From an uncultured Fibrobacter sp. (GTDB taxonomy: Bacteria; Fibrobacterota; Fibrobacteria; Fibrobacterales; Fibrobacteraceae), in assembly GCF_937877005.1 (NCBI RefSeq), contig NZ_CALEFV010000215.1, positions 1-24,094 of the forward strand: a DNA stretch of 24,094 nucleotides. Reading direction: 5' to 3'. The position numbers and the translations under genes were made by a program. Shown piece by piece: positions 1 to 6,382 of the stretch. Numbering within the stretch: the first letter of the stretch is position 1; each line of letters begins with the position of its first letter. The notes under the pieces were generated by a model that was not told the origin of the DNA, searched no databases, and saw only the letters and a list, made by a program, of their open reading frames with translations.

Positions 1-13
1 GCTATACGATACT

Positions 14-29
14 TGGCAACTTGTTGCCA
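14..29. repeat. Perfect 16-bp palindrome
   Basis: TGGCAACTTGTTGCCA reads the same on both strands. It lies downstream of the TusA-like gene, at the window edge. It could be an operator for a gene outside the window or the stem of a weak hairpin. There is no T-tract beside it, so I do not call a terminator. Confidence 0.4.
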
Positions 30-49
30 TAGTAGAGTTATCCTCTTTG

Positions 50-70
50 GGGAGAAGGCGGGGATCTCCT
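50..70. repeat. Partial copy of the CCCCGC/GCGGGG hairpin repeat
   Basis: The segment contains GGCGGGGATCTCC, which matches the right arm and flank of the hairpins at 7262-7281 and 9720-9739. The left arm is degraded, leaving only a short GGAGA/TCTCC pairing. It sits directly downstream of the TusA-like gene. It is probably a decayed copy of the same short palindromic repeat. Confidence 0.4.
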
Positions 71-73
71 TGG

Positions 74-319
74 TTAGTCGCCGACTTTCTTCACGATGAG
101 CGTGTAGGTTCCGTCCTGGTTGTCATCGAGTTTCAAGATTTCGTGCCCCTCTTCCTTGATGCTGCGCGGCACGTTCTGCACCGGTTCGCCGTCGTTCAGG
201 CGGATAGAAAGGATTTGACCTTCTTCCAGTTCCTCGAGGGCGACCTTCGCCTTCACGAAAGTAGTCGGGCACACGACATCGGTAATGTCAATGGTGTCGT
301 CGATTTTTATTTCTGCCAT
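74..319 (-). CDS. TusA-family sulfur carrier protein
   Basis: Small protein of 81 residues, the usual size for TusA/SirA-like proteins, which carry persulfide sulfur on a single cysteine and pass it between enzymes in the cytoplasm. The segment ITDVVCPTTFVKAKVALEEL is the family core: a Cys-Pro at the start of the first helix followed by an acidic, Leu-rich helix. Canonical TusA has CPxP; here it is CPTT, a form I associate with TusA-like proteins of anaerobe sulfite-reductase clusters. I chose the ATG at 319 because GGAG lies 9 bases upstream; a further upstream ATG (358) would overlap the promoter -10 box. The gene has its own copy of the sulfur promoter module. Probable role: relaying sulfur from the cysteine desulfurase or rhodanese encoded nearby. 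The exact partner is inferred. Confidence 0.85.
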   Translation of the reverse strand: MAEIKIDDTIDITDVVCPTTFVKAKVALEELEEGQILSIRLNDGEPVQNVPRSIKEEGHEILKLDDNQDGTYTLIVKKVGD

Positions 320-357
320 TGTTGTTTCTCCGTACATTGTTGTTTTAATTTGGCCCA

Positions 358-427
358 AATATAGAACGCGTTTTTGCTTGCGTCCAATACATTGTTTTTA
401 TGCTGAATTATCAGTTTTTTCTATAGC
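358..427 (-). promoter_or_regulatory. Sulfur promoter module, copy 1 (TusA-like gene)
   Basis: On the minus strand: TATAG plus an A-tract, the block GATAATTCAGCATAAA, then GTATTGGAC with -35 TTGGAC (387-382), an 18-bp spacer, and -10 TATATT (363-358) inside GTTCTATATTT. The leader carries TGTACGGAG (336-328), a 9-base string also found in the leaders of the E1 fusion and metY. Three further copies occur at 5904-5973, 8550-8619 and 11437-11506. The conserved block abuts the -35 box, as a repressor or activator site would. Confidence 0.72.
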
Positions 428-430
428 AAG

Positions 431-454
431 TCATCATCTTATGATTTATGATGA
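431..454. repeat. Inverted repeat between cysE and the TusA-like gene
   Basis: TCATCAT (431-437) and ATGATGA (448-454) can form a 7-bp, AT-rich stem with a 10-base loop. It lies between the cysE stop and the promoter of the next gene on the same strand. No T-tract follows it, so terminator function is only a possibility. Confidence 0.3.
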
Positions 455-517
455 CATTAAATTAATTCCGAGCACATTAATCTTTCGTCTATAGCGAGCT
501 TGCGAGCGTTCTCTCGT

Positions 518-1477
518 CTAAATAATGTAGTACCACTCCTCGCTTTGGGTAATTTCTTCCGTCTTGTGTTGCTTATCGGTAGAAACGTAGTCCATTTCGA
601 GGCTCTTCATGCTCACGCGGGTATTGGGCGCGACAGAACTCGTGATGAAGGCGCTGCCGCCGATGATGGCATTTTCGCCCACGACGGTATCACCGCCGAG
701 AATGGAGGCGTTTGCGTAAATGGTCACGTTGTCTTGAATGGTGGGGTGACGCTTCTTGCCGGAGAGGCGCTGGCCCCCGCGTGTCGAAAGAGCACCGAGA
801 GTGACACCCTGGTAAATCTTCACGTTCTTGCCTATCACGGCGGTTTCGCCAATGACGATGCCTGTGCCGTGATCGATAAAGAAGTACTTGCCGATGGATG
901 CGCCCGGATGGATATCGATGCCCGTTTTGGAATGGGCGTATTCGGTCATGAGACGCGGGAGAACGGGAACATGCAAAAGGTAAAGCTCGTGGGCGATACG
1001 GTAAATCGTTGTCGCCATAAGGCCCGGATACGCAAGGATAATTTCGTCGAGGCAGCCGGCAGCCGGATCGCCGTCATAAGCGGCATGCAAATCGGTTTCA
1101 AGACATTCGCGAATCCAAGGAATCTTCGCGAAAAATTCCTTGCAGATGCGGTAGCTTTCAATCTTGCGCTCGTCCGATGTCATGGTACCGCGGAGCTTGC
1201 AATAATCAAGCGCGATGGCCACCTGCTTGTGGAGGTGGTAAAAAGTATCTTCAATAATGACCGCGAAGCTATTCTTCGGGTTGTAAATCTTGTGCGAGCG
1301 GTCCCTGAAATGTCCGGGATAAACCACACGGATCAGGTTCTGCAAAATCGTCTGAATCTCGGCCTGGTCGGGTCGATTATAGATGTCAATGTTGTCGATA
1401 TGCTTGCCGCGATTGTAATCGGCAAAAATCGTCTGGACAGCTTTTTCGACTTCTGATTCCTGGATAAGTTCGTGCAT
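518..1477 (-). CDS. cysE: Serine O-acetyltransferase (EpsC/SrpH type)
   Basis: Transfers acetyl from acetyl-CoA to serine, giving O-acetylserine, the acceptor for sulfide or thiocarboxylate sulfur in cysteine synthesis. The 319-residue protein has an all-helical N-terminal domain (about 1-180) and a C-terminal left-handed beta-helix of hexapeptide repeats (about 186-290). It contains GIDIHPGASIGK, IDHGTGIVIGETAVIG, YQGVTLGA and RHPTI; His190 and His244 match conserved active-site histidines of the family. The long N-terminal domain separates it from short CysE forms and matches the SrpH-type enzymes found beside Family 2A encapsulins. It is the third gene of the shell-desulfurase-acetyltransferase unit, 97 bp after the desulfurase. 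There is no good Shine-Dalgarno sequence before the ATG; a long hairpin (1509-1566) lies just upstream in the mRNA. Confidence 0.93.
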   Translation of the reverse strand: MHELIQESEVEKAVQTIFADYNRGKHIDNIDIYNRPDQAEIQTILQNLIRVVYPGHFRDRSHKIYNPKNSFAVIIEDTFYHLHKQVAIALDYCKLRGTMTSDERKIESYRICKEFFAKIPWIRECLETDLHAAYDGDPAAGCLDEIILAYPGLMATTIYRIAHELYLLHVPVLPRLMTEYAHSKTGIDIHPGASIGKYFFIDHGTGIVIGETAVIGKNVKIYQGVTLGALSTRGGQRLSGKKRHPTIQDNVTIYANASILGGDTVVGENAIIGGSAFITSSVAPNTRVSMKSLEMDYVSTDKQHKTEEITQSEEWYYII

Positions 1478-1508
1478 GACAAAATTCAGGGTAAAAATTT
1501 AAGGAATA

Positions 1509-1566
1509 GTGTGGAATGCGAGATGTGAAATGAAATTATCTTCACTCCACACTACACATTCCACAC
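1509..1566. repeat. Long imperfect hairpin between desulfurase and cysE
   Basis: Outer arms GTGTGGAATG (1509-1518) and CATTCCACAC (1557-1566) pair perfectly over 10 bp. After a 5x5 internal loop, inner arms 1524-1534 and 1541-1551 pair with two mismatches around a 6-base loop. It fills most of the 97-bp intergenic space. It could set the relative amounts of the desulfurase and acetyltransferase messages through mRNA stability or attenuation. No T-tract follows on either side. Confidence 0.55.
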
Positions 1567-1574
1567 ATCACATT

Positions 1575-3317
1575 TTATGCGAACGTCTTCAACGCCCTCA
1601 CAAGAGCGTCGATGTCGTCCGGAGAGTTGTACAGCGCAAGCGTCGGGCGAACGGTACTTTCGTAACCGAAATGCCTGAGCACCGGCTGTGCGCAGTGGTG
1701 ACCTGTACGCACGGCAACACCGTAGGCGTCAAGCCTCTTGCCCACTTCTTCGTCGGAATAACCGTCGAGCTTGAAGGCGAGAGCAGAAGCCTTGTTGAGT
1801 GCCGTACCTACAAGGTGCAGACCCTTGACGGTCTTCAGTTCCTTGAGGCCATACTGCAGCAGTTCATGTTCCCAGCGGAACACGCAGGGCATCCCGATTT
1901 CGGAGAGGTACTGGAGAGCAGCACCCAAGCCAACAGCGTCGGCGATGCTTCCGGTTCCTGCCTCGAACTTGTTCGGGATTCCGTTGTAAATCGTGCGTTC
2001 GAACGTCACGTCGGCAATCATGTTGCCGCCGCCGTGGTACGGGCGGGCCGCTTCGAGCAATTCCTTCTTGCCGTAAACGACGCCGATACCGGTCGGGGCA
2101 AACACCTTGTGTCCGGAGAACACGAAGAAGTCTGCGTCGAGGGCGGAAACGTTCACCGGAATGTGCGCGATGGACTGTGCACCATCAATGAGGATTCTCA
2201 CGCCGTGCCTGTGGGCAATGGCAATGAGCTCTTCGATCGGGGTGACCGTACCGAGCACGTTTGAGACATGCGTCACGGAAACGAACTTGGTGCGCTTCGT
2301 GAACAGAGCCTCGTAATCGTGCAACTTGAGCTGGCCGGTAGAATCGCAGGGAATCACCTTGATGATGGCGCCTGTTTCTTCGGCAATGAGCTGCCACGGC
2401 ACGATATTCGCGTGGTGTTCCAGGATGGAGACAATGATTTCGTCACCCGGCTGGAGCGTCGGCTTCACGTAAGCGTTAGCCACCAGATTGATTGCTTCAG
2501 TCGTACCGCGCACGAACACGATTTCCTGCGAAGACGGGGCCCCGATAAAGTCACGAACAATGTTGCGGGCGTTTTCATAGGCATCCGTCGATGCGGCCGC
2601 GAGTGTATGGGCACCACGGTGCACATTGGAGTTCTCGTTTTCGTAGTAGTACTTGAGGCGGTCAATCACCACTTGCGGGCGCTGCGTCGTTGCACCGTTA
2701 TCGAGCCAGACAAGCGGATGGCCGTTGATTTGCTTCGAAAGAATCGGGAAGTCGCTACGGATTTGCGCAAGATTCTTGGAACCGATGCGGATCGATTCGT
2801 TGCGGGAATTGGAGCCGGAATTGGCTGAACCCTTGTTCACGGAATCGCCACCGAGCGAAGTCGGAGCGTCAATCAGGCGAGCATTTTCTGCTGCCTGGGT
2901 CTTGGAAAGGACCTTCGGGGAGTAACCCTGTGCCGGTGCGGGAGCCGCCGGGACATCGCCGAACTGCGACAAAAATTCCGCTTCGGGAACCGCAGGGGCT
3001 TCCACGGAGTTGAGCCAGGTATCGGTGGAATTGCCGCCATAGGCAAACGGAGCCGAAGAAGTCGGCTGGTCGCCATAGGTCGCAAACAGATGTTCCCAGT
3101 CGAATGCGGGAGTCTGGTTGATGGCAGCAGCCCCCTGGGCGGCGTTCACTCCCTGAGCCGCAGAAACGTTCTGCACTTCGGGTGCCGCGGGAATTGCAGC
3201 ATAAGCACTGTCCGTCAGGTCGGGAAAGTACTCATTTGCCAACTGCTCCAGTTCAGCCGCATTGGGAACTCCGGCGAGCTCTTCCAGCGATCTGGTATCT
3301 GGATTATTCGTAATCAT
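1575..3317 (-). CDS. Encapsulin-cargo cysteine desulfurase (SufS-like, type II)
   Basis: PLP enzyme that removes sulfur from cysteine as an enzyme-bound persulfide, leaving alanine. From the ATG at 3317 it has 580 residues. Residues from about 183 onward form a SufS-like domain: NVHRGAHTLAAAST, EHHANIVPW, IDGAQ, the PLP lysine in FSGHKVFAPTGIG (Lys404) and the catalytic cysteine in RTGHHCAQP (Cys542). Residues 1-182 are an Ala/Pro/Ser/Asn/Gln-rich, probably disordered extension absent from housekeeping SufS, with short conserved-looking islands such as FDWEHLFATYGDQP and DTWLNSVEAP. In Family 2A encapsulin systems such an extension directs loading into the shell. The gene overlaps the shell gene by 14 bp, which implies translational coupling. 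A TTG at 3329 would add four residues; I prefer the ATG because AGAGG lies 12 bases upstream of it and only 0 bases from the TTG. Confidence 0.92.
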   Translation of the reverse strand: MITNNPDTRSLEELAGVPNAAELEQLANEYFPDLTDSAYAAIPAAPEVQNVSAAQGVNAAQGAAAINQTPAFDWEHLFATYGDQPTSSAPFAYGGNSTDTWLNSVEAPAVPEAEFLSQFGDVPAAPAPAQGYSPKVLSKTQAAENARLIDAPTSLGGDSVNKGSANSGSNSRNESIRIGSKNLAQIRSDFPILSKQINGHPLVWLDNGATTQRPQVVIDRLKYYYENENSNVHRGAHTLAAASTDAYENARNIVRDFIGAPSSQEIVFVRGTTEAINLVANAYVKPTLQPGDEIIVSILEHHANIVPWQLIAEETGAIIKVIPCDSTGQLKLHDYEALFTKRTKFVSVTHVSNVLGTVTPIEELIAIAHRHGVRILIDGAQSIAHIPVNVSALDADFFVFSGHKVFAPTGIGVVYGKKELLEAARPYHGGGNMIADVTFERTIYNGIPNKFEAGTGSIADAVGLGAALQYLSEIGMPCVFRWEHELLQYGLKELKTVKGLHLVGTALNKASALAFKLDGYSDEEVGKRLDAYGVAVRTGHHCAQPVLRHFGYESTVRPTLALYNSPDDIDALVRALKTFA

Positions 3318-4269
3318 AGTATTCGCCAACCTCTACGTCTTCGAGAACTGCAATGGCGTCGTCGGCAAGGATAGCCGCAGAGCAGTACAGGGAAAGCAGG
3401 TAAGAAGCTACGCCCTTGTTGTCGATGCCGCGGAAACGCACGGAAAGGCCACGAGAGTGCTCGTTCTTGAGACCGGCCTGGAAGAGGCCAATCACGCCGC
3501 GTTTGGCTTCGCCAGTGCGCACGAGCAAGATATTGGTCTTGCCGCCCTGGGACTTCGGATTCTTCACGCCGTCCACGAGAAGTTTGTCGGTGGGGACCAG
3601 AGGAATGCCGCGCCAGGTGAGGAACTTGCCACCGGCGATATCGACAACAACAGGCGGCACGCCACGGCGGGTGCATTCGCGTTCGAATGCGGCAATGGCA
3701 CGCGGGTGGGCAAGGAAGAAGGACGGTTCCTTCCAGACCTTCGAAATGAGTTCGTCGAGATCGTCCGGTGTGGGGCGGCCGTCGGCGCGGAGCGGCTGAA
3801 TGCGCTGGGAATCAGCCACGTTCTTCAGCAGACCGTAATCGTCGTTGTTGATGAGCAGGCTTTCCTGACGTTCGCGAAGCGATTCGATGGCAAGGCCGAG
3901 CTGTTCCTGAACCTGGTCATACGGAGAGCTGTAAACGTCTTCGATAGCCGTGTTCACGTTGATAATCGTAGAGATGGAATTGAGCTTGTATTCGCGCGGT
4001 TCGGTTTCGTATTCGACGTAGCCTTCCGGAATAATGTCGGTCTTCTTGGTCTGGCTGCAAAGAACATCGAGCGGGGTTTCGCCTTCCACGACCTTGTTCA
4101 CGCGGAACAGACCCGTTTCGAGACCCTTGAATTCAAGGAACTTGGTGAGCCACTTGGGAGTGAGTGCACCAAATTGCGGCTTGGTCTTGGTGACGTTCGC
4201 CAGATTGTAGGCAGCCTTTGCGCCAAGCGCATTGATGCCGGTTTTCTTTTCTGTAGCTTCATTTGCCAT
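3304..4269 (-). CDS. srpI: Family 2A encapsulin shell protein (SrpI-like)
   Basis: 321-residue major shell protein with the HK97-phage capsid fold, predicted to self-assemble into an icosahedral protein nanocompartment. Recognised by overall similarity to SrpI: the N-terminal arm with KTKPQFGALTPKWL, the FKGLETGLFRVNKV segment, PSFFLAHPRAIAAFERECTR in the middle, and a C-terminal part with LLVRTGEAKRGVIGLFQAG. The decisive context is the next gene, a cysteine desulfurase with a long N-terminal extension, which is the hallmark cargo of Family 2A, and a serine acetyltransferase after it. AGAGG lies 9 bases before the ATG. It is not a prophage capsid: no portal, terminase, protease or tail genes are near. 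The upstream region (4270-4357) lacks the sulfur promoter module and instead has nested dyads, so regulation may differ from that of the neighbouring sulfur genes. Confidence 0.9.
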   Translation of the reverse strand: MANEATEKKTGINALGAKAAYNLANVTKTKPQFGALTPKWLTKFLEFKGLETGLFRVNKVVEGETPLDVLCSQTKKTDIIPEGYVEYETEPREYKLNSISTIINVNTAIEDVYSSPYDQVQEQLGLAIESLRERQESLLINNDDYGLLKNVADSQRIQPLRADGRPTPDDLDELISKVWKEPSFFLAHPRAIAAFERECTRRGVPPVVVDIAGGKFLTWRGIPLVPTDKLLVDGVKNPKSQGGKTNILLVRTGEAKRGVIGLFQAGLKNEHSRGLSVRFRGIDNKGVASYLLSLYCSAAILADDAIAVLEDVEVGEYYDYE

Positions 4270-4300
4270 AGTGGTTTACCTCTTGTGTTTGTGTTAAGTG

Positions 4301-4347
4301 TTGCACTTTGCAGTAAATTTCCTACCAATTTAGTAGGCTTTGTGCAA
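4301..4347 (-). promoter_or_regulatory. Nested dyads upstream of the encapsulin operon
   Basis: CCTACCAATTTAGTAGG (4321-4337) is a 17-bp dyad with seven of eight pairs matching, an operator-like shape. It lies inside a wider inverted pair TTGCAC (4301-4306) and GTGCAA (4342-4347). Further upstream is a palindromic A7T7 tract just after the stop codon of the E1 fusion. I cannot assign a convincing -35/-10 pair, so a promoter is not proven; read-through from the E1 fusion gene is possible. Confidence 0.4.
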
Positions 4348-4357
4348 AAAAATTTTT

Positions 4358-5836
4358 TTACAGCCAGGCGCCCTCGTGCGAGAACATGATGTCCTTCATG
4401 GCATCGACGCCGCCCTTCAGGTTGTAGAGCGGTCCCGTGTAGCCCGCTTCGCGCAAGGTGTTGATGGCGAGAATGCTGCGCTTGCCCTGCTTGCAGATGA
4501 AAACCGTATCCTTGTTCGGGTCCAGTTCTTTTTGCCTGCGGGCCAGCTGCCCGATGGGAATCACGATGGCGTTCGGGAAGCGCAAAATCGCCCGTTCATG
4601 CGGCTCGCGCACGTCCACGATAGTCATCGGGTCGCCATTGTCAATCTTCTTCGCGAGTTCTTCGGGAGTAAAGCCCTCCACCGGAATTTCGTTTTCGGTC
4701 TTGAGCCCGCAAAGTTCATCGTAATCGATTTCCTCGACATCGGTAATCGTCGGGTTGCTCCCGCAAATGGGGCAGTTCCTGTTGCGTTCTACCTTCAAAA
4801 TTCGCGAGGTCAGGTACAGGCTATCGATATGCAGAAGTTTCCCGTTCAAGTGCTCGCCGATACCGAGAATCAGTTTGAGCGCCTCGTTGGCTTGGATGCT
4901 CCCGACAATGCCCGGAAGCGGACTGATTGCACCACCTTCGGAACAGGAGGGAATGAGCCCAGACGGAGGGGGCGACGGGAATTGGCAACGGTAGCACGGG
5001 CCGCCGTCCAGATTGAAAATACCAACCTGGCCTTCGAACTGGTAAATCGCGCCGAACACGACGGGAATGCCGTGCAGCGCACACGCATCGTTAATGAGGT
5101 AGCGCGCCTTGTAGTTGTCGGAGCAGTCGACCACCAAATCGTAACCGTCAATCTGTTCCAGGATATTCGAAGAATCGAGCTGCACCTTCTCGGCGATAAG
5201 TTCGATATTCTTGTTGATGTTCTTTACTTTGTCCTTAATGGAGGCGACTTTCGGGCGTTTGATATCGCGGCTTCCGTGAAGTACCTGGCTCTGCAGATTT
5301 TCAAGCGAGACCTCATTGAAATCAATGACCTTGATAGTCCCGACTCCTGCCGCGGCAAGGTACTGGATTACAGGCGAACCGAGCGCACCTGCACCCGCGA
5401 CAACGACCTTTGCCGCCTTGATGCGTTTCTGACCCTTGACGCCGATTTCTTTAAGCATCAGGTGCTTGCCGAAGCGCTCCACTTCGCTGTCATCGAAGGC
5501 GACTTCCTTGCGCCTTTCGTCCGAAATCAGACTTTCAACTGCGGCAATTTGAGATTCTTCAACAGGCGCTCCGCCAGCGATTGCCGGCAAAAGCAGGATT
5601 TCCGTTTCTTCAGGCAAAGGGGTTTCCCAGAGGGCATCTACCGTCAGGTTCTTGCCATTGATATAGATTTGGATAAAATTCCGGATTTTGCCACCATCGT
5701 CGTACAAGACATTCTTTGCGTCCGGATACATGTCCAGGAGAATGGCGAGAGCCTTCCTGACTGAACTTGCGGGAATCTCGATTCGGGAATTTCTTCCGAA
5801 AAAATTTCTAAGAGTAGCCGATATGTATATTTTCAC
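4358..5836 (-). CDS. Ubiquitin-like (MoaD/ThiS) - E1 (MoeB/ThiF) - rhodanese fusion
   Basis: 492-residue cytoplasmic sulfur-activating protein with three domains. Residues 1-89: beta-grasp MoaD/ThiS/CysO-like domain ending in AIAGG, with Gly88-Gly89 followed directly by more protein. Residues ~105-370: E1-like adenylyltransferase with GAGALG (148-153), zinc cysteines CYRC (281, 284) and CPIC (355, 358), and the putative catalytic Cys298 in PSCSEGG. Residues ~388-492: rhodanese domain with persulfide Cys448 in CKQGKRS. Expected chemistry: adenylation of a ubiquitin-like C-terminal Gly, then conversion to a thiocarboxylate. Because the Gly-Gly is internal, release by a peptidase, or action on a separate carrier, is required. 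A JAMM peptidase gene lies just upstream. Odd point: the E1 motif NLQRQ reads NLQSQ (Ser183 in place of Arg). The start is GTG, five bases after GGAGG. It has its own sulfur promoter module. Confidence 0.9.
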   Translation of the reverse strand: MKIYISATLRNFFGRNSRIEIPASSVRKALAILLDMYPDAKNVLYDDGGKIRNFIQIYINGKNLTVDALWETPLPEETEILLLPAIAGGAPVEESQIAAVESLISDERRKEVAFDDSEVERFGKHLMLKEIGVKGQKRIKAAKVVVAGAGALGSPVIQYLAAAGVGTIKVIDFNEVSLENLQSQVLHGSRDIKRPKVASIKDKVKNINKNIELIAEKVQLDSSNILEQIDGYDLVVDCSDNYKARYLINDACALHGIPVVFGAIYQFEGQVGIFNLDGGPCYRCQFPSPPPSGLIPSCSEGGAISPLPGIVGSIQANEALKLILGIGEHLNGKLLHIDSLYLTSRILKVERNRNCPICGSNPTITDVEEIDYDELCGLKTENEIPVEGFTPEELAKKIDNGDPMTIVDVREPHERAILRFPNAIVIPIGQLARRQKELDPNKDTVFICKQGKRSILAINTLREAGYTGPLYNLKGGVDAMKDIMFSHEGAWL

Positions 5837-5903
5837 TTTTTCCTCCGTACAAAAAAAAGTGGAATTTTGGACAAAATAAACACCTGGATTATTTTCACCG
5901 CGA

Positions 5904-5973
5904 AATATAGAACCGGATTTTGCCTATGTCCAATACTTAATTTTTATGCGGAATTATCGAATTTTTTTATAAC
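5904..5973 (-). promoter_or_regulatory. Sulfur promoter module, copy 2 (E1 fusion gene)
   Basis: Minus strand: TTATA plus A-tract, GATAATTCCGCATAAA, -35 TTGGAC (5933-5928), 18-bp spacer, -10 TATATT (5909-5904) in GTTCTATATTT. The ~60-base leader contains TGTACGGAGG (5851-5842) at the ribosome binding site. The module begins 22 bp downstream of the JAMM peptidase stop codon, so the E1 gene can be transcribed separately from the metY operon. Confidence 0.72.
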
Positions 5974-5995
5974 GCCCTAGAACAGCAAGGAGTCG

Positions 5996-6373
5996 TCAGC
6001 ATTTGATATCGTTTTTGTAACTTCTGATATCGGCAACCCCCTCCCTTGTCACGGAAATTATCACGTAAACAAGCCCAGGGACCATGTTTCTGGCATCTTC
6101 CCTGGACGGTACAGCCTCATAATCGGGGTGCGAGTGGTAAAAACCGACGATTTCAAGCCCGCTTCCCTCGATTTCCCGCTCCACCTGGTAAAGAAAGAGA
6201 GGGTCTGCCTCGAAATGCGTCCCTCTCCCCTCTCTCTGAACACGGTTTGGCAAAGCGCGTATTTCCGTCACCTCAAACTTGCCGTCCGGGGCGTTTTTCC
6301 CGAGCAAAATTCCGCAACATTCGTGCGGATAACTTTGCCGGGCTTCTTCTGCAATACGTTGCCGCCAGCTCAT
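5996..6373 (-). CDS. JAMM/MPN+ metallopeptidase (Mec+/CysO-type)
   Basis: 125-residue zinc peptidase of the bacterial JAMM family, which cleaves isopeptide or peptide bonds after the Gly-Gly of ubiquitin-like proteins. In mycobacteria the relative Mec+ releases cysteine from the CysO-cysteine adduct. The full JAMM set is visible: Glu18 (PHECCGILLG), His80-x-His82 (YHSHP), Ser90 and Asp93 (PSREDA). It is a single-domain protein close to the family minimum. It is the last gene of the metY-sulfite reductase-peptidase unit, 9 bp after the reductase stop, with no strong Shine-Dalgarno sequence. Next on the strand is the ubiquitin-E1-rhodanese fusion. It could therefore process that fusion after Gly89 and/or release cysteine from its charged form; which one is not decided by sequence. 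Confidence 0.88.
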   Translation of the reverse strand: MSWRQRIAEEARQSYPHECCGILLGKNAPDGKFEVTEIRALPNRVQREGRGTHFEADPLFLYQVEREIEGSGLEIVGFYHSHPDYEAVPSREDARNMVPGLVYVIISVTREGVADIRSYKNDIKC

Positions 6374-6382
6374 TTCTTAACG

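Noticed and set aside
500..1456. Long plus-strand open frame opposite cysE
   Set aside because: It mirrors the serine acetyltransferase, which has full family motifs; the plus-strand protein resembles nothing and has no ribosome binding site.
3304..4269. HK97-fold protein as evidence of a prophage
   Set aside because: There are no terminase, portal, protease, tail or integrase genes, and the neighbours are the known Family 2A cargo and sulfur enzymes.
4357..4358. Intrinsic terminator at the A7T7 tract between the E1 fusion and the encapsulin gene
   Set aside because: The only GC pairs are a short GGCT/AGCC outer stem with internal loops; too weak to call a terminator.
3262..4389. Long plus-strand open frame opposite the encapsulin gene
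   Set aside because: Shadow of the shell gene; no family features and no start signals.
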